Source: Bradyrhizobium sp. 190
Lineage (GTDB): Bacteria > Pseudomonadota > Alphaproteobacteria > Rhizobiales > Xanthobacteraceae
Length of the DNA: 64,000 nucleotides
Reading direction: 5' to 3'
NCBI RefSeq assembly: GCF_023073415.1
Contig: NZ_JADPJL010000026.1
Coordinates: 62,001 to 126,000 of the forward strand
Shown here: positions 16,942 through 24,602 of the stretch, piece by piece
Position numbering within the stretch: the stretch's first letter is position 1
Layout of the letters: each line of letters starts with the position of its first letter
Position numbers and translations under genes: made by a program
Notes under the pieces: generated by a model
Told to the model about the DNA's origin: nothing
Databases searched by the model: none
The model's input: the letters and a program-made list of their open reading frames with translations, nothing else

Positions 16942-17775
16942 TTGAGGACGACGCTTCTTATTTGCGTGCTGGGTACTACCCTGGTCGGTTGCAGCAGCCA
17001 ACAATCAACACAGCCATCATGCGTTGGCCTGAACCCATTGGCCTGCCTGACCGCGGTTCATGTGCCGATTGAACCTGAATCGCACGACAGCGAATCCGCC
17101 GCAGCGAAACCATTATCCATCGTCGCCTGGCGCGGCGACAGCCCGCCCCGATCTCACGCGAAACACGCCGTTCATCGAGCACCCAAGCCAATCAAGGTCG
17201 CGGCAAAAGCCGCGGCTACCGTTCCCATACCGATTCCTTCTCCGCAAGCGAACCAGCAGACGACGGGCAATGCCGTTGCTTCCCAAGCTGCTCGCGCTTC
17301 CGAAGCGACTCGCGCTTCCCAAGCGACACGCACAATCACCGCCGATCCGCAGGCCACGACCGACGTTCCGCAGCCCCGAACGACGGAGGAGCAGGTGGCG
17401 GCCGCCGCAGCGGTCGCGGAGGGAATGTCGGTCCCGACGTTGGATACGTCGCTGGACGCGCTCGTGGCCGTCCTCGTGGCGGGTCCCGACGTCAAGTCGG
17501 TCTCCGACCTGGCTGGTAAGACAATTGCGATCGACGATAGATATTCCGAGCAGTCGATCAACCGCGTCAGGACCGCGATGGCGGCGGCGGGCGCGCTCGA
17601 AGTCCAACTGAGCAAAGGTCAAACCACTGCGATCAATCGGCTGGTCGGCAAGGAAGTTGCGGCCGCGATCGTCGGGCTCGTCTCTGCCAGCGCCGCCGAT
17701 AGCTTTCCTGAACTCCCGCGATTCAGGATCTTTCAAGTCCCGCTCTCAGCTCGATCGAGCCCGGCCAAGCCGTGA
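16942..17775 (+). CDS. lipoprotein with Ala-rich linker and binding-protein-like C-terminus
   Basis: The start is a TTG at 16942, with a perfect AGGAGG five bases upstream. It opens directly into a lipoprotein signal peptide (RTTLLICVLGTTLVGC) whose lipobox LVGC gives the lipidated cysteine at residue 17. A low-complexity linker follows, including three 18-bp repeats. The last ~95 residues (SVSDLAGKTIAIDD... through AAIVGLVSASAADSFPELP) resemble one lobe of a periplasmic solute-binding protein (TAXI or phosphonate type). It is 277 residues long. Upstream ATG starts would spoil the signal peptide. Confidence 0.75.
   Translation: MRTTLLICVLGTTLVGCSSQQSTQPSCVGLNPLACLTAVHVPIEPESHDSESAAAKPLSIVAWRGDSPPRSHAKHAVHRAPKPIKVAAKAAATVPIPIPSPQANQQTTGNAVASQAARASEATRASQATRTITADPQATTDVPQPRTTEEQVAAAAAVAEGMSVPTLDTSLDALVAVLVAGPDVKSVSDLAGKTIAIDDRYSEQSINRVRTAMAAAGALEVQLSKGQTTAINRLVGKEVAAAIVGLVSASAADSFPELPRFRIFQVPLSARSSPAKP
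17278..17331. repeat. three tandem 18-bp repeats in lipoprotein gene
   Basis: Units at 17278-17295, 17296-17313 and 17314-17331 follow GCTTCCSAAGC..CTCGC and encode ASQAAR, ASEATR, ASQATR. In frame, so copy changes would only alter linker length. Confidence 0.75.
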
Positions 17776-18141
17776 CGGATTTGCCTCTCGGAGAATCCGC
17801 CCCCTGTGACCAAACGCAGGCCGCGGAGCCAAAAGCCCAACAAAAACAAAGCTGATTTTTGAGGTGGTCGGCGTTACTGGCAGCGATTTCAATAATCTAC
17901 GTGAGTACACCAAACCAAAGGTGCCCATGCCAATCGCACCTTTAGGTGCCGTTCGACATCCAAATGAACCGCAGGAAGGTAGCACCAGCGCACATGAGGA
18001 AACTGGTCGCGAAAACTCTCGCAGCCAAATATTCGATAGTATTGGCGAACAGCGCTTAGCCGCTTCGATGCGAACCGTGGGTTCCCGGCGCGCTCGCCTC
18101 TACGCCTCGGCACACGCCTTGAAGTTCTGGCGCTGAAACGC
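17776..18141. other. intergenic region before the toxin-antitoxin pair
   Basis: No frame here has a ribosome site or family signature on either strand. It must contain the promoter of the toxin-antitoxin pair, whose operator-like palindrome ends the region. Confidence 0.45.
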
Positions 18142-18174
18142 TACGTTAGACAAAATTCAATTCTGTCTAACGTA
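18142..18174. promoter_or_regulatory. 33-bp near-perfect palindrome, likely autoregulatory operator
   Basis: Left arm TACGTTAGACAAAATT and right arm AATTCTGTCTAACGTA pair over 16 bases with a single mismatch around one central base. It ends ten bases before the antitoxin ATG at 18185 and has no T-run, so an operator is likelier than a terminator. Type II antitoxins usually bind such sites to repress their own operon. Confidence 0.65.
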
Positions 18175-18184
18175 GGCAAATGCC

Positions 18185-18559
18185 ATGGCAAAGGCACCAG
18201 CAAGCAAATCCCCACCGCGCCGGGGCAAGCAGGCAGCAAGCACGACCAAAGGTAGCTGGGGGCAGATAAAAGCCGCTCACCGCGAGCCTGCGGCCGGCCA
18301 GTTTGTCGTGAGCAAGGCGCGGTTCGAAGCGGTTATGCGGGCAGCGGAACAGTCGGGTCTCCTGAACGAAAAAGGCGGCCGTATTGGCGGCAGGGTGAGC
18401 CCGGCATTGGTCAGGCAGGCCAAACGGCAGACAGGCATCGAGACAGATACGGACTTGATCGAGTTTGCCCTGGCGACGGTCGCGCTTGAGGATAACTTCG
18501 CAGACGTGTTCAAGGAGTCTCGCGGCAAGGTCGACCCGAAGCTGAAGCTCGGTTTTTGA
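18185..18559 (+). CDS. putative antitoxin of PIN-type toxin-antitoxin pair
   Basis: A 124-residue basic protein. The N-terminal ~25 residues are Lys/Ser/Ala-rich and disordered. The middle contains GQFVVSKARFEAVMRAAEQSG, and the C-terminal part VSPALVRQAKRQTGIETDTD with LIEFALATVALEDNFADVF looks like a ribbon-helix-helix DNA-binding dimer followed by a toxin-binding tail. It ends one base before the GTG start of the PIN-domain gene, so the two are co-translated. The palindrome just upstream is its likely target. The role is inferred from fold pattern and partner; I do not recognise a named family. Confidence 0.65.
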   Translation: MAKAPASKSPPRRGKQAASTTKGSWGQIKAAHREPAAGQFVVSKARFEAVMRAAEQSGLLNEKGGRIGGRVSPALVRQAKRQTGIETDTDLIEFALATVALEDNFADVFKESRGKVDPKLKLGF

Positions 18560-18560
18560 G

Positions 18561-19127
18561 GTGGCGGAGTTCGATTTCGGCGCTGCCCGGCGGTGGGCGC
18601 GCTTCGATCCGCAAAGAACGCTGGCACGACGAAGTGACAATGAACTGCCGTTTGTCAATCCGAGCTCAATCGGCGGACAAGGACTTCTGCTTGATACCTC
18701 CGTTTACATTGACCAGATGCAAGATCGTTCGCCTCAGATCTTGGACGACCTGATCGCGGAGCGACAGGTCAATCATTCGACTGTCGCGATACAGGAACTG
18801 ATGCACACGGTAGGCGTATTGAATCCGTCTGACGCGCGAACCGCCACGGTCATCGACGTGATCGGCAGGCAAATCAGAGCGATGCCACCACATCGTATCT
18901 TCGCGCCGGACACCGACGTTCTAGGACGTGCTGCGCTTCTGTCGGGGATACTCTGCCGCCTCCAAGGCTACGAAAAGGACGGCAAGCTGCGCGCGCTTCA
19001 GGACTGCGTGCTGTTCCTTCATGCGCAAAAGCTTGGCCTCGTTGTCCTGACTGCGAATGTCGGCGACTACGATATTCTACTCCAACTCATTCCAACCGGA
19101 CGCGCGCTGTTCTATCGTTCGAAATGA
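18561..19127 (+). CDS. PIN-domain ribonuclease toxin (VapC-like)
   Basis: A 188-residue protein starting with GTG at 18561, one base after the antitoxin stop. A ~40-residue lead precedes the PIN domain. Its acidic residues are seen in LLLDTSVYIDQM (first Asp near residue 45), the Glu of STVAIQELMH (near 79), and the Asp pairs of LQDCVLFLHAQKLG and TANVGDYDIL. PIN toxins cut tRNA or rRNA when the antitoxin is degraded. It is longer than classic VapC (~130 residues) because of the lead, which matches the unusual antitoxin. No ideal Shine-Dalgarno is present, as expected for translational coupling. Confidence 0.78.
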   Translation: MAEFDFGAARRWARFDPQRTLARRSDNELPFVNPSSIGGQGLLLDTSVYIDQMQDRSPQILDDLIAERQVNHSTVAIQELMHTVGVLNPSDARTATVIDVIGRQIRAMPPHRIFAPDTDVLGRAALLSGILCRLQGYEKDGKLRALQDCVLFLHAQKLGLVVLTANVGDYDILLQLIPTGRALFYRSK

Positions 19128-19967
19128 ACGCCAGCGCAAAAGAGCTTTTCAGGTAACCCTCAAAAGCAAATATATTTCAATAAGTAGACGCATGGTGCGC
19201 TCGGAGGGCGGTCGCATTTATTGCGATATCAATGAGTTGCCAAGGTTTGTCAAACCATAAGGTACATTGCAAGTCTAAGAGTACCTTTCAGAAAGGCCGC
19301 CAAGGAGCGGCTTGTCCAGTGGCGTTTTCGAGAGATCGCCCCGTCCCACGGCGCGATCGGCGTCGCGGCCGGTCATTCAAAATGCTGGTCCTCTCCGGAA
19401 GCTATTTGCGCGATCGCACCGCAACATTTGGTGGCCTTGCGCCCGGGTTTGAGGACATTGGGTGATGTTCCGACGGACCTAGGATGCCCGCTCGTCCAGT
19501 TGAGCAGGCCCGCTGTGCGCCACAGCTTCAGACACGCAACCATCTCAAATTGCTTTTTGAGGCAGTAGCCTAAAGCGCAATGTCAGACGGACAATTTGCG
19601 AAGCGGGCGCTCCCTAGGGAAGTCCGCGAATCCAACGCTTTCAACGTGTTACTGAGAAGTTTGAGGGAAAATGTGCCTCATTGATCTTCATGATGCTTCA
19701 GCATCATCCCCCAAACTACCTTGCCGAAGACAGTGCGGTCAGCGGACCAGGCGGGAGAAGGGTCGGGAATCACTCTCGTCAGCATTTCTCGCGTGCTGGT
19801 CCAGGGCGTCAAGGGGGCCCAACCGACCCATTGCGCTCTGGATGGTTGTGGGGCCTCCCGACATTCGCTGATCATCGCCTTCTGAGGTAGGCAGGTCCTT
19901 GCGTTGCCGCGTTCTGGAGCCGCCTTCGTCCATTTGGGTCATGCTTCTACGCGACAGAACCGGCGGT
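19128..19967. other. 840-bp stretch with no recognisable gene
   Basis: Short frames exist on both strands (for example minus 19678-19875, 65 codons, with WSADRTVFGKVVWGM) but none has a clear ribosome site or a family I know. Composition is less GC-rich than the neighbouring genes, mainly at 19130-19280. The region probably holds decayed sequence at a rearrangement point between the toxin-antitoxin pair and metK. Confidence 0.4.
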
Positions 19968-21161
19968 TCAGACGGCGCGCTTCAGCGACTCGACCAGATC
20001 GGTCTTCTCCCAGGAGAAGCCGCCTTCATTGTCCGACATACGGCCGAAATGGCCATAGGCCGCGGTGCGCGCGTAGATCGGGCGGTTGAGATCGAGGTGG
20101 GTGCGAATGCCGCGCGGCGTCAGATCCATGGCCTGGGCCACCGCCTTCTCGAGCTGGTCCTCCGGCACTTTTCCGGTGCCGTGCGTGTCTATGTAGATCG
20201 AAAGCGGCCGCGCCACGCCGATGGCATAAGCGAGCTGCAGCGTGCAACGATCGGCAAGACCGGCGGCAACGATGTTTTTGGCGACATAGCGTGCGGCATA
20301 AGCGGCGGAACGATCGACCTTGGTCGGATCCTTGCCGGAGAATGCGCCGCCGCCATGCGGGGCCGCGCCGCCATAAGTGTCGACGATGATCTTGCGGCCG
20401 GTGAGGCCGGAGTCGCCGTCGGGTCCGCCGATGTAGAATTTGCCGGTCGGGTTGATATGCCAGATGGTCTTGCCGTTGATCCAGTCCTTGGGCAACGCCT
20501 CGCGCACGTAGGGCTCGACGCGTTCGCGGACCTGTTCCGAGGTCATGTTCTCAACGATATGCTGATGCGAGACCACGATCTCGCGCACGCCGACCGGTTT
20601 GCCGTTCTCATATTGCACGGTGACCTGGCTCTTGGAGTCCGGACCCAGCACCTTCTCGCGGCCCGAGTGGCGGGCTTCTGAGATCAACCGCAAAATTTTG
20701 TGGGCGTAGAAGATCGGCGCCGGCATCAGGTCGGGCGTCTCGTTGCAGGCGTAGCCGAACATGATGCCCTGGTCGCCCGCGCCTTCTTCCTGGTTGCCGG
20801 GCTGCAGCGCGTCGACGCCCTGCGCAATATCGGCGGACTGCGGATGCAGCAGGATCTCGATATCGCAGGTTTCCCAGTGGAAGCCTTCTTGCTCGTAACC
20901 AATGTCCTTGATGGCGCCGCGCACCACGCCTTCTATCTGCTCTTTGGTGACGGACGTCGGACCGCGGGTTTCGCCTGCAATCACCACCTTGTTGGTGGTG
21001 GCGAGCGTTTCACAGGCGGCACGGATCGCCCAAGGATCGATGCCTGCCTTCGGGCCTTCGCGGTAAAACAGATCGACGATCTCATCAGAGATACGGTCGC
21101 AAACCTTGTCCGGATGACCCTCGGAAACCGACTCGCTGGTGAACAGATAGGACGCGCGCAT
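19968..21161 (-). CDS. metK: S-adenosylmethionine synthetase
   Basis: A 397-residue enzyme making SAM from methionine and ATP, cytosolic and essential. The opening MRASYLFTSESVSEGHPDKVCD holds the ATP-site signature GHPDK. GIMFGYACNETP near residue 130 and the P-loop-like signature GGGAFSGKDPTKVDRSAAY near 270 are both intact. Length is normal for the alphaproteobacterial form. The ATG at 21161 is chosen over the TTG one codon earlier. The ~170-bp leader shows no SAM riboswitch that I can recognise. Confidence 0.96.
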   Translation of the reverse strand: MRASYLFTSESVSEGHPDKVCDRISDEIVDLFYREGPKAGIDPWAIRAACETLATTNKVVIAGETRGPTSVTKEQIEGVVRGAIKDIGYEQEGFHWETCDIEILLHPQSADIAQGVDALQPGNQEEGAGDQGIMFGYACNETPDLMPAPIFYAHKILRLISEARHSGREKVLGPDSKSQVTVQYENGKPVGVREIVVSHQHIVENMTSEQVRERVEPYVREALPKDWINGKTIWHINPTGKFYIGGPDGDSGLTGRKIIVDTYGGAAPHGGGAFSGKDPTKVDRSAAYAARYVAKNIVAAGLADRCTLQLAYAIGVARPLSIYIDTHGTGKVPEDQLEKAVAQAMDLTPRGIRTHLDLNRPIYARTAAYGHFGRMSDNEGGFSWEKTDLVESLKRAV

Positions 21162-21334
21162 CAAGTAAACCCCTTTTTCCGTCCGGACCTCGGCGGTCCT
21201 CCGTGATGTGTCTTAAGATGTCCCCCAGCGCCTTATCCCAGGATGCCGGGCATGGCCTTGCCGGTTCGGTTCCCCTCGCCTGAGAATTGAAACGACAATG
21301 TCGAGTCGGGCGCCAACACTGTCAGTAATCTTGA

Positions 21335-22363
21335 TCATGCCGGAACGCCGAGCTTCAGCTGCCGCTCCCAGCTCAGTGCGTGCTGCACGATCTGCTCGAG
21401 ATGGTCGTGACATGATCTCCAACGCAGGACGGACTTCGCTTTTGCGTTGGATGCCACAAGAATAGCCGGATCTCCGGGCCTGCGTTCGCGCATCCTCACG
21501 TCGAAATCGACGCGGCACACGCGCTTGACGACATCGATCACATCCAGGACCGAGTAGCCATGGCCATATCCCACATTGCAGGTCAGCGACTCTCCCCCGC
21601 TTCGCAGATGCGTCAGCGCATCGACGTGCGCCTGCGCGAGATCGGTGACGTGCACGTAGTCGCGGATGCAGGATCCATCCGCTGTTGGATAATCGCTGCC
21701 AAACACTTCCATGCCCCGCCGCCGACCCAGCGCCGCCTGCACTGCGACCTGGATGAGATGAATTGCCTCTCGCGTAGACTGCCCCGAACGACCCGTCGGA
21801 TCGGCCACTGCGACATTGAAGTAGCGCAGCGCGCAATACCTGAGCGGGGTTGATGCTGCTGCATCCCGTAGCATCCATTCGATGGCGAGCTTCGAGCGGC
21901 CGTATGGGTTGATTGGGAGCGTCGCGTTTTCCTCCTCAATCGGGATCGTTCGCGGCTCTCCGTAAACAGCGGCCGTCGACGAGAATATGAAGTGTGAAAC
22001 GCCAGCGCGCTCAGCTTGAGAGATCAGCGCATGTGTGTTCACGGTATTGTTCAAATAGTATTTTGCGGGATCACGAACGGACTCGGCGACTGATATGCTG
22101 CCGGCAAAATGCATGATCGTATCAATAGCGTGGTTCTGCAGGATCTTGCCGACCATCGCCGCGTCGCCGCAGTTTGCACGATAGAAGGGCACGCCTTCCG
22201 GAACGGCGGCCCGCAGACCCGTGGATAGATCGTCGATTACTACGGCTCGCTCGCCAGCATCCAGCAGGGCCAGGACCGCGTGGCTTCCAATATAGCCGGC
22301 TCCGCCCGTGACTAACACGCTGCTGCCATTCGTCAATCGCGTTGCCCGGAAGTCCTGCATCAT
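21335..22363 (-). CDS. galE: UDP-glucose 4-epimerase
   Basis: A 342-residue short-chain dehydrogenase-type epimerase that interconverts UDP-glucose and UDP-galactose with bound NAD. The nucleotide motif GGAGYIGSH is at ~20-28, the catalytic serine in FSSTAAVYG and the Tyr-Lys pair in INPYGRSK. It probably supplies UDP-galactose for the polysaccharide locus that starts here. An AAGG lies seven bases before the ATG at 22363; the second ATG is also possible. Confidence 0.9.
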   Translation of the reverse strand: MMQDFRATRLTNGSSVLVTGGAGYIGSHAVLALLDAGERAVVIDDLSTGLRAAVPEGVPFYRANCGDAAMVGKILQNHAIDTIMHFAGSISVAESVRDPAKYYLNNTVNTHALISQAERAGVSHFIFSSTAAVYGEPRTIPIEEENATLPINPYGRSKLAIEWMLRDAAASTPLRYCALRYFNVAVADPTGRSGQSTREAIHLIQVAVQAALGRRRGMEVFGSDYPTADGSCIRDYVHVTDLAQAHVDALTHLRSGGESLTCNVGYGHGYSVLDVIDVVKRVCRVDFDVRMRERRPGDPAILVASNAKAKSVLRWRSCHDHLEQIVQHALSWERQLKLGVPA

Positions 22364-22452
22364 AATTCACCTTCTGTCCGTCCTAGTCCTAGGCCGCGAC
22401 CATGAAACAGGCGGTCACGCGCCGCTCTGCCCTTCCTGAGCAGAATTGGTCT

Positions 22453-22647
22453 TCAATCTTCCCAACAAGCAGGGCCGATGGCGATTTCGCCTGCATCGTC
22501 GACGCCAAGGAGCCTATAGACTTTCCAGGTCATCAGAACTTTCTTGCAGTGCTGGCACCTGACCACGTCGCTGTCGCCCAGCCTTGGCGGAGGCGCGATA
22601 GAGGCAGAGCCGCACGTGTCGCATGCAAAGTCTCTTGCGATCTTCAT
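22453..22647 (-). CDS. small zinc-ribbon protein
   Basis: A 64-residue protein starting at the ATG 22647, which has a GAGG five bases upstream. Two CxxC knuckles (CDTC at 9-12 and CQHC at 31-34) form a likely zinc ribbon. The C-terminus contains LMTWKVYRLLGVDD. It may bind nucleic acid or a partner protein. Its place between galE and the ExoX-like gene suggests a link to exopolysaccharide control, which is inference only. Confidence 0.65.
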   Translation of the reverse strand: MKIARDFACDTCGSASIAPPPRLGDSDVVRCQHCKKVLMTWKVYRLLGVDDAGEIAIGPACWED

Positions 22648-22880
22648 TACGACCTCTTCGTTTCCCGGTGGAACCGGCAATCGTTCTGCTCCTCCGCTGG
22701 ATCCCATTCTGTTCCTCGAGCTCTCGAAGGTGGTTTCCTGCCAATTTTTTGGGCACGACTTATTGGTTTGTTCATGCATTTTGACGCTAATATTTGTCGG
22801 ACAGGACGCAGCTTATCGACAGAGATCGGAGCGCGTTCCGATTGGATCGCCGACGCGCTCGATCGCAAAGGTAGCTCAGA

Positions 22881-23192
22881 ATGCTCGCGGGCATGTTGTT
22901 CATGGCCGCAGGCTTTGCCTGCGGCGTCATTTTTCGACTCGGCGCTTTTGCAATCGGCGTCGCGGCACTCATTGCCGGATACGCACTGTTGCTCGGCTTG
23001 GCCAGCACCTCCTGGAAGGTGCTGGCGATCGAGTTGCTGTTGGCGCTGCTTTTTCTGCAGGTCGGATACGTAGGAGCCGTCGTCGCGCGAATATTTCTCA
23101 TAAAGCTGAAGGCTCGTTCGCCCGGATTTGCCCGGCTGCATGCGAGTCTGCACGTCGCGCGCGCGAGCAAGACCGACCATTCCACAAGCTGA
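22881..23192 (+). CDS. ExoX-like small inner-membrane protein
   Basis: A 103-residue protein with three hydrophobic stretches (about 3-20, 22-42 and 46-72). The pattern with LLLALLFLQVGYVGAVVARI resembles the core LLQVGYFLAVL of rhizobial ExoX, a small membrane protein that represses exopolysaccharide synthesis, apparently at the ExoY step. AAAGG lies nine bases before the ATG. It is transcribed opposite to its neighbours, as expected of a regulator. Similarity is by motif memory, so the role is moderately supported. Confidence 0.6.
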   Translation: MLAGMLFMAAGFACGVIFRLGAFAIGVAALIAGYALLLGLASTSWKVLAIELLLALLFLQVGYVGAVVARIFLIKLKARSPGFARLHASLHVARASKTDHSTS

Positions 23193-23217
23193 AGCCCGGT
23201 TGGTTGCATGCTCCGCT

Positions 23218-24582
23218 CTACTGCTCACCCGATTGCGAGACGATTGTGGCGGCGTAGTTCCCCGCGTTGAATGCCGTTGTCGCGACACCCTTGCGCGAGA
23301 CTGAACCTGCAGCACCCGGCGCACGAATAACCTCGACGCGAACAACGTCGCCAGGTTCCACGAGCGTTCCGTCATCAGTCGGAAATGTCGCCATCGCGCC
23401 ATCCTTGCGCCGCTGTATCCAGTAGGAAAGCGACTTCCCGCCGCTCTCATTTTGAGCCGTCCGCGGAGACGTCGTTGCTTCGGCGACAAGCGTTTCAGAC
23501 GTATTCATCCGATTGATCAGCTGCTCGATGCTGGCCTTGGCCTCCCGCAGCTCGGACGAGGCTTTCGCCTTGCCGTCCTTGACCAGGTCGGTCGCATCGC
23601 GCTCCGTCTTCCGCACTTCCTGCTGAGCCCGGACTAACGCCGTTTGCACATCGAGCATTCCGCTTTGCAGATCTGCGGTCGTGCGCTCCAGCGCGAACTG
23701 CCGCGATGTGACTGCAAGCCCCTTATCGACAAGAGCGCCGACGGTATTCAGCTCGCGCTGGGCCAGAGCGACCTGCTTCTCCTGTGTCACGAGCTTGCTC
23801 TGCAGCGAGGCAATCTCCTTCTCATACAGCGATCGCAGTTCCGACAAGGCCGCGAGCTGCGACTGCAGCACGTCGCGCCGGGTTATCAAGATCGTTGCCT
23901 CCTCTGCCAGGAGACTTCCGATATCCTTCTTGTTGGCGAGCTCAGGCGGTAGTGTGATTGTGTTCTGCTCGGCAAGTTCAGCTTCGAGCCGAGCGCGTCT
24001 GATGTAGGTACGCCACAGCTCCAGACGTGCAGCCTCGACGTTTCCTGCCGCGTTGATCTGCTCCCGCATCCCGGCTTCGCTTGGCCGATGCAAGCCGCCG
24101 GCTACGCCCACTGCCTGCAAGACGCTTAAGCCGGGACGAAAGTTGAATTCTCCAGGGCGCTCCACGTCGCCGAGCACGTAGAACGGGCGATACTGAACTA
24201 TCTCGACCGCCGCTTCCTGCGCACCCATAAAGCCGGTGCGCTTGTACAGTTCTGCCGTGATCGCACGAGCAAGTTGGTCGCTGGTCCGCCCTTCCGCGGC
24301 GATTTCGCCGATCATTGGCAAGGACACGCGACCGGCGGGATTTACGGTGTATTCCGCGCCGAACGGCGTCCACTCGTAGTATTCGGCCTTGCCGGCACGC
24401 CATTCGACGACCTTCAGGCGCAGTTTGTCCTGAGGACCGAGAAGATATTCAGCGCTGAAAGCCGGTGCGGCGAGAAGTTGAAGCAGGCAAAGAGCCGCCA
24501 GCGATGCGCCGATCCTCAGTGGCGCGACGCGATGGCTCCAAATCGAAGCCGTATTCCAAGTCTCCATCGAGTTACGCGGCAT
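23218..24582 (-). CDS. exoF: polysaccharide export protein, ExoF/Wza-type
   Basis: A 454-residue periplasmic or outer-membrane auxiliary protein. The start at 24582 has GAGG eight bases upstream; an earlier ATG at 24606 lacks one. A signal peptide ends near APAFSAE. The polysaccharide export domain follows (YLLGPQDKLRLKVVEW and GRVSLPMIGEIAAEG), then an SLBB-type domain (YVLGDVERPGEFNFRPGLSV) and about 180 residues of coiled coil (LHR... through SSELREAKASIEQLI). It probably links the co-polymerase to the outer membrane. It follows the flippase gene by 20 bp on the same strand. Confidence 0.82.
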   Translation of the reverse strand: MPRNSMETWNTASIWSHRVAPLRIGASLAALCLLQLLAAPAFSAEYLLGPQDKLRLKVVEWRAGKAEYYEWTPFGAEYTVNPAGRVSLPMIGEIAAEGRTSDQLARAITAELYKRTGFMGAQEAAVEIVQYRPFYVLGDVERPGEFNFRPGLSVLQAVGVAGGLHRPSEAGMREQINAAGNVEAARLELWRTYIRRARLEAELAEQNTITLPPELANKKDIGSLLAEEATILITRRDVLQSQLAALSELRSLYEKEIASLQSKLVTQEKQVALAQRELNTVGALVDKGLAVTSRQFALERTTADLQSGMLDVQTALVRAQQEVRKTERDATDLVKDGKAKASSELREAKASIEQLINRMNTSETLVAEATTSPRTAQNESGGKSLSYWIQRRKDGAMATFPTDDGTLVEPGDVVRVEVIRAPGAAGSVSRKGVATTAFNAGNYAATIVSQSGEQ

Positions 24583-24602
24583 GTGGTGGTCCTCTTCTGA
24601 TC

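Noticed and set aside
18142..18174. Terminator interpretation of the 33-bp palindrome
   Set aside because: No T-run on either strand and it lies directly before a start codon, so an operator is more likely.
19678..19875. 65-codon frame on minus
   Set aside because: No ribosome site and no family recognised, though WSADRTVFGKVVWGM looks protein-like; could be a remnant.
21162..21334. Possible SAM riboswitch in the metK leader
   Set aside because: I looked for SAM-I and SAM-II conserved cores on the minus strand and did not find them. A covariance-model search would settle it.
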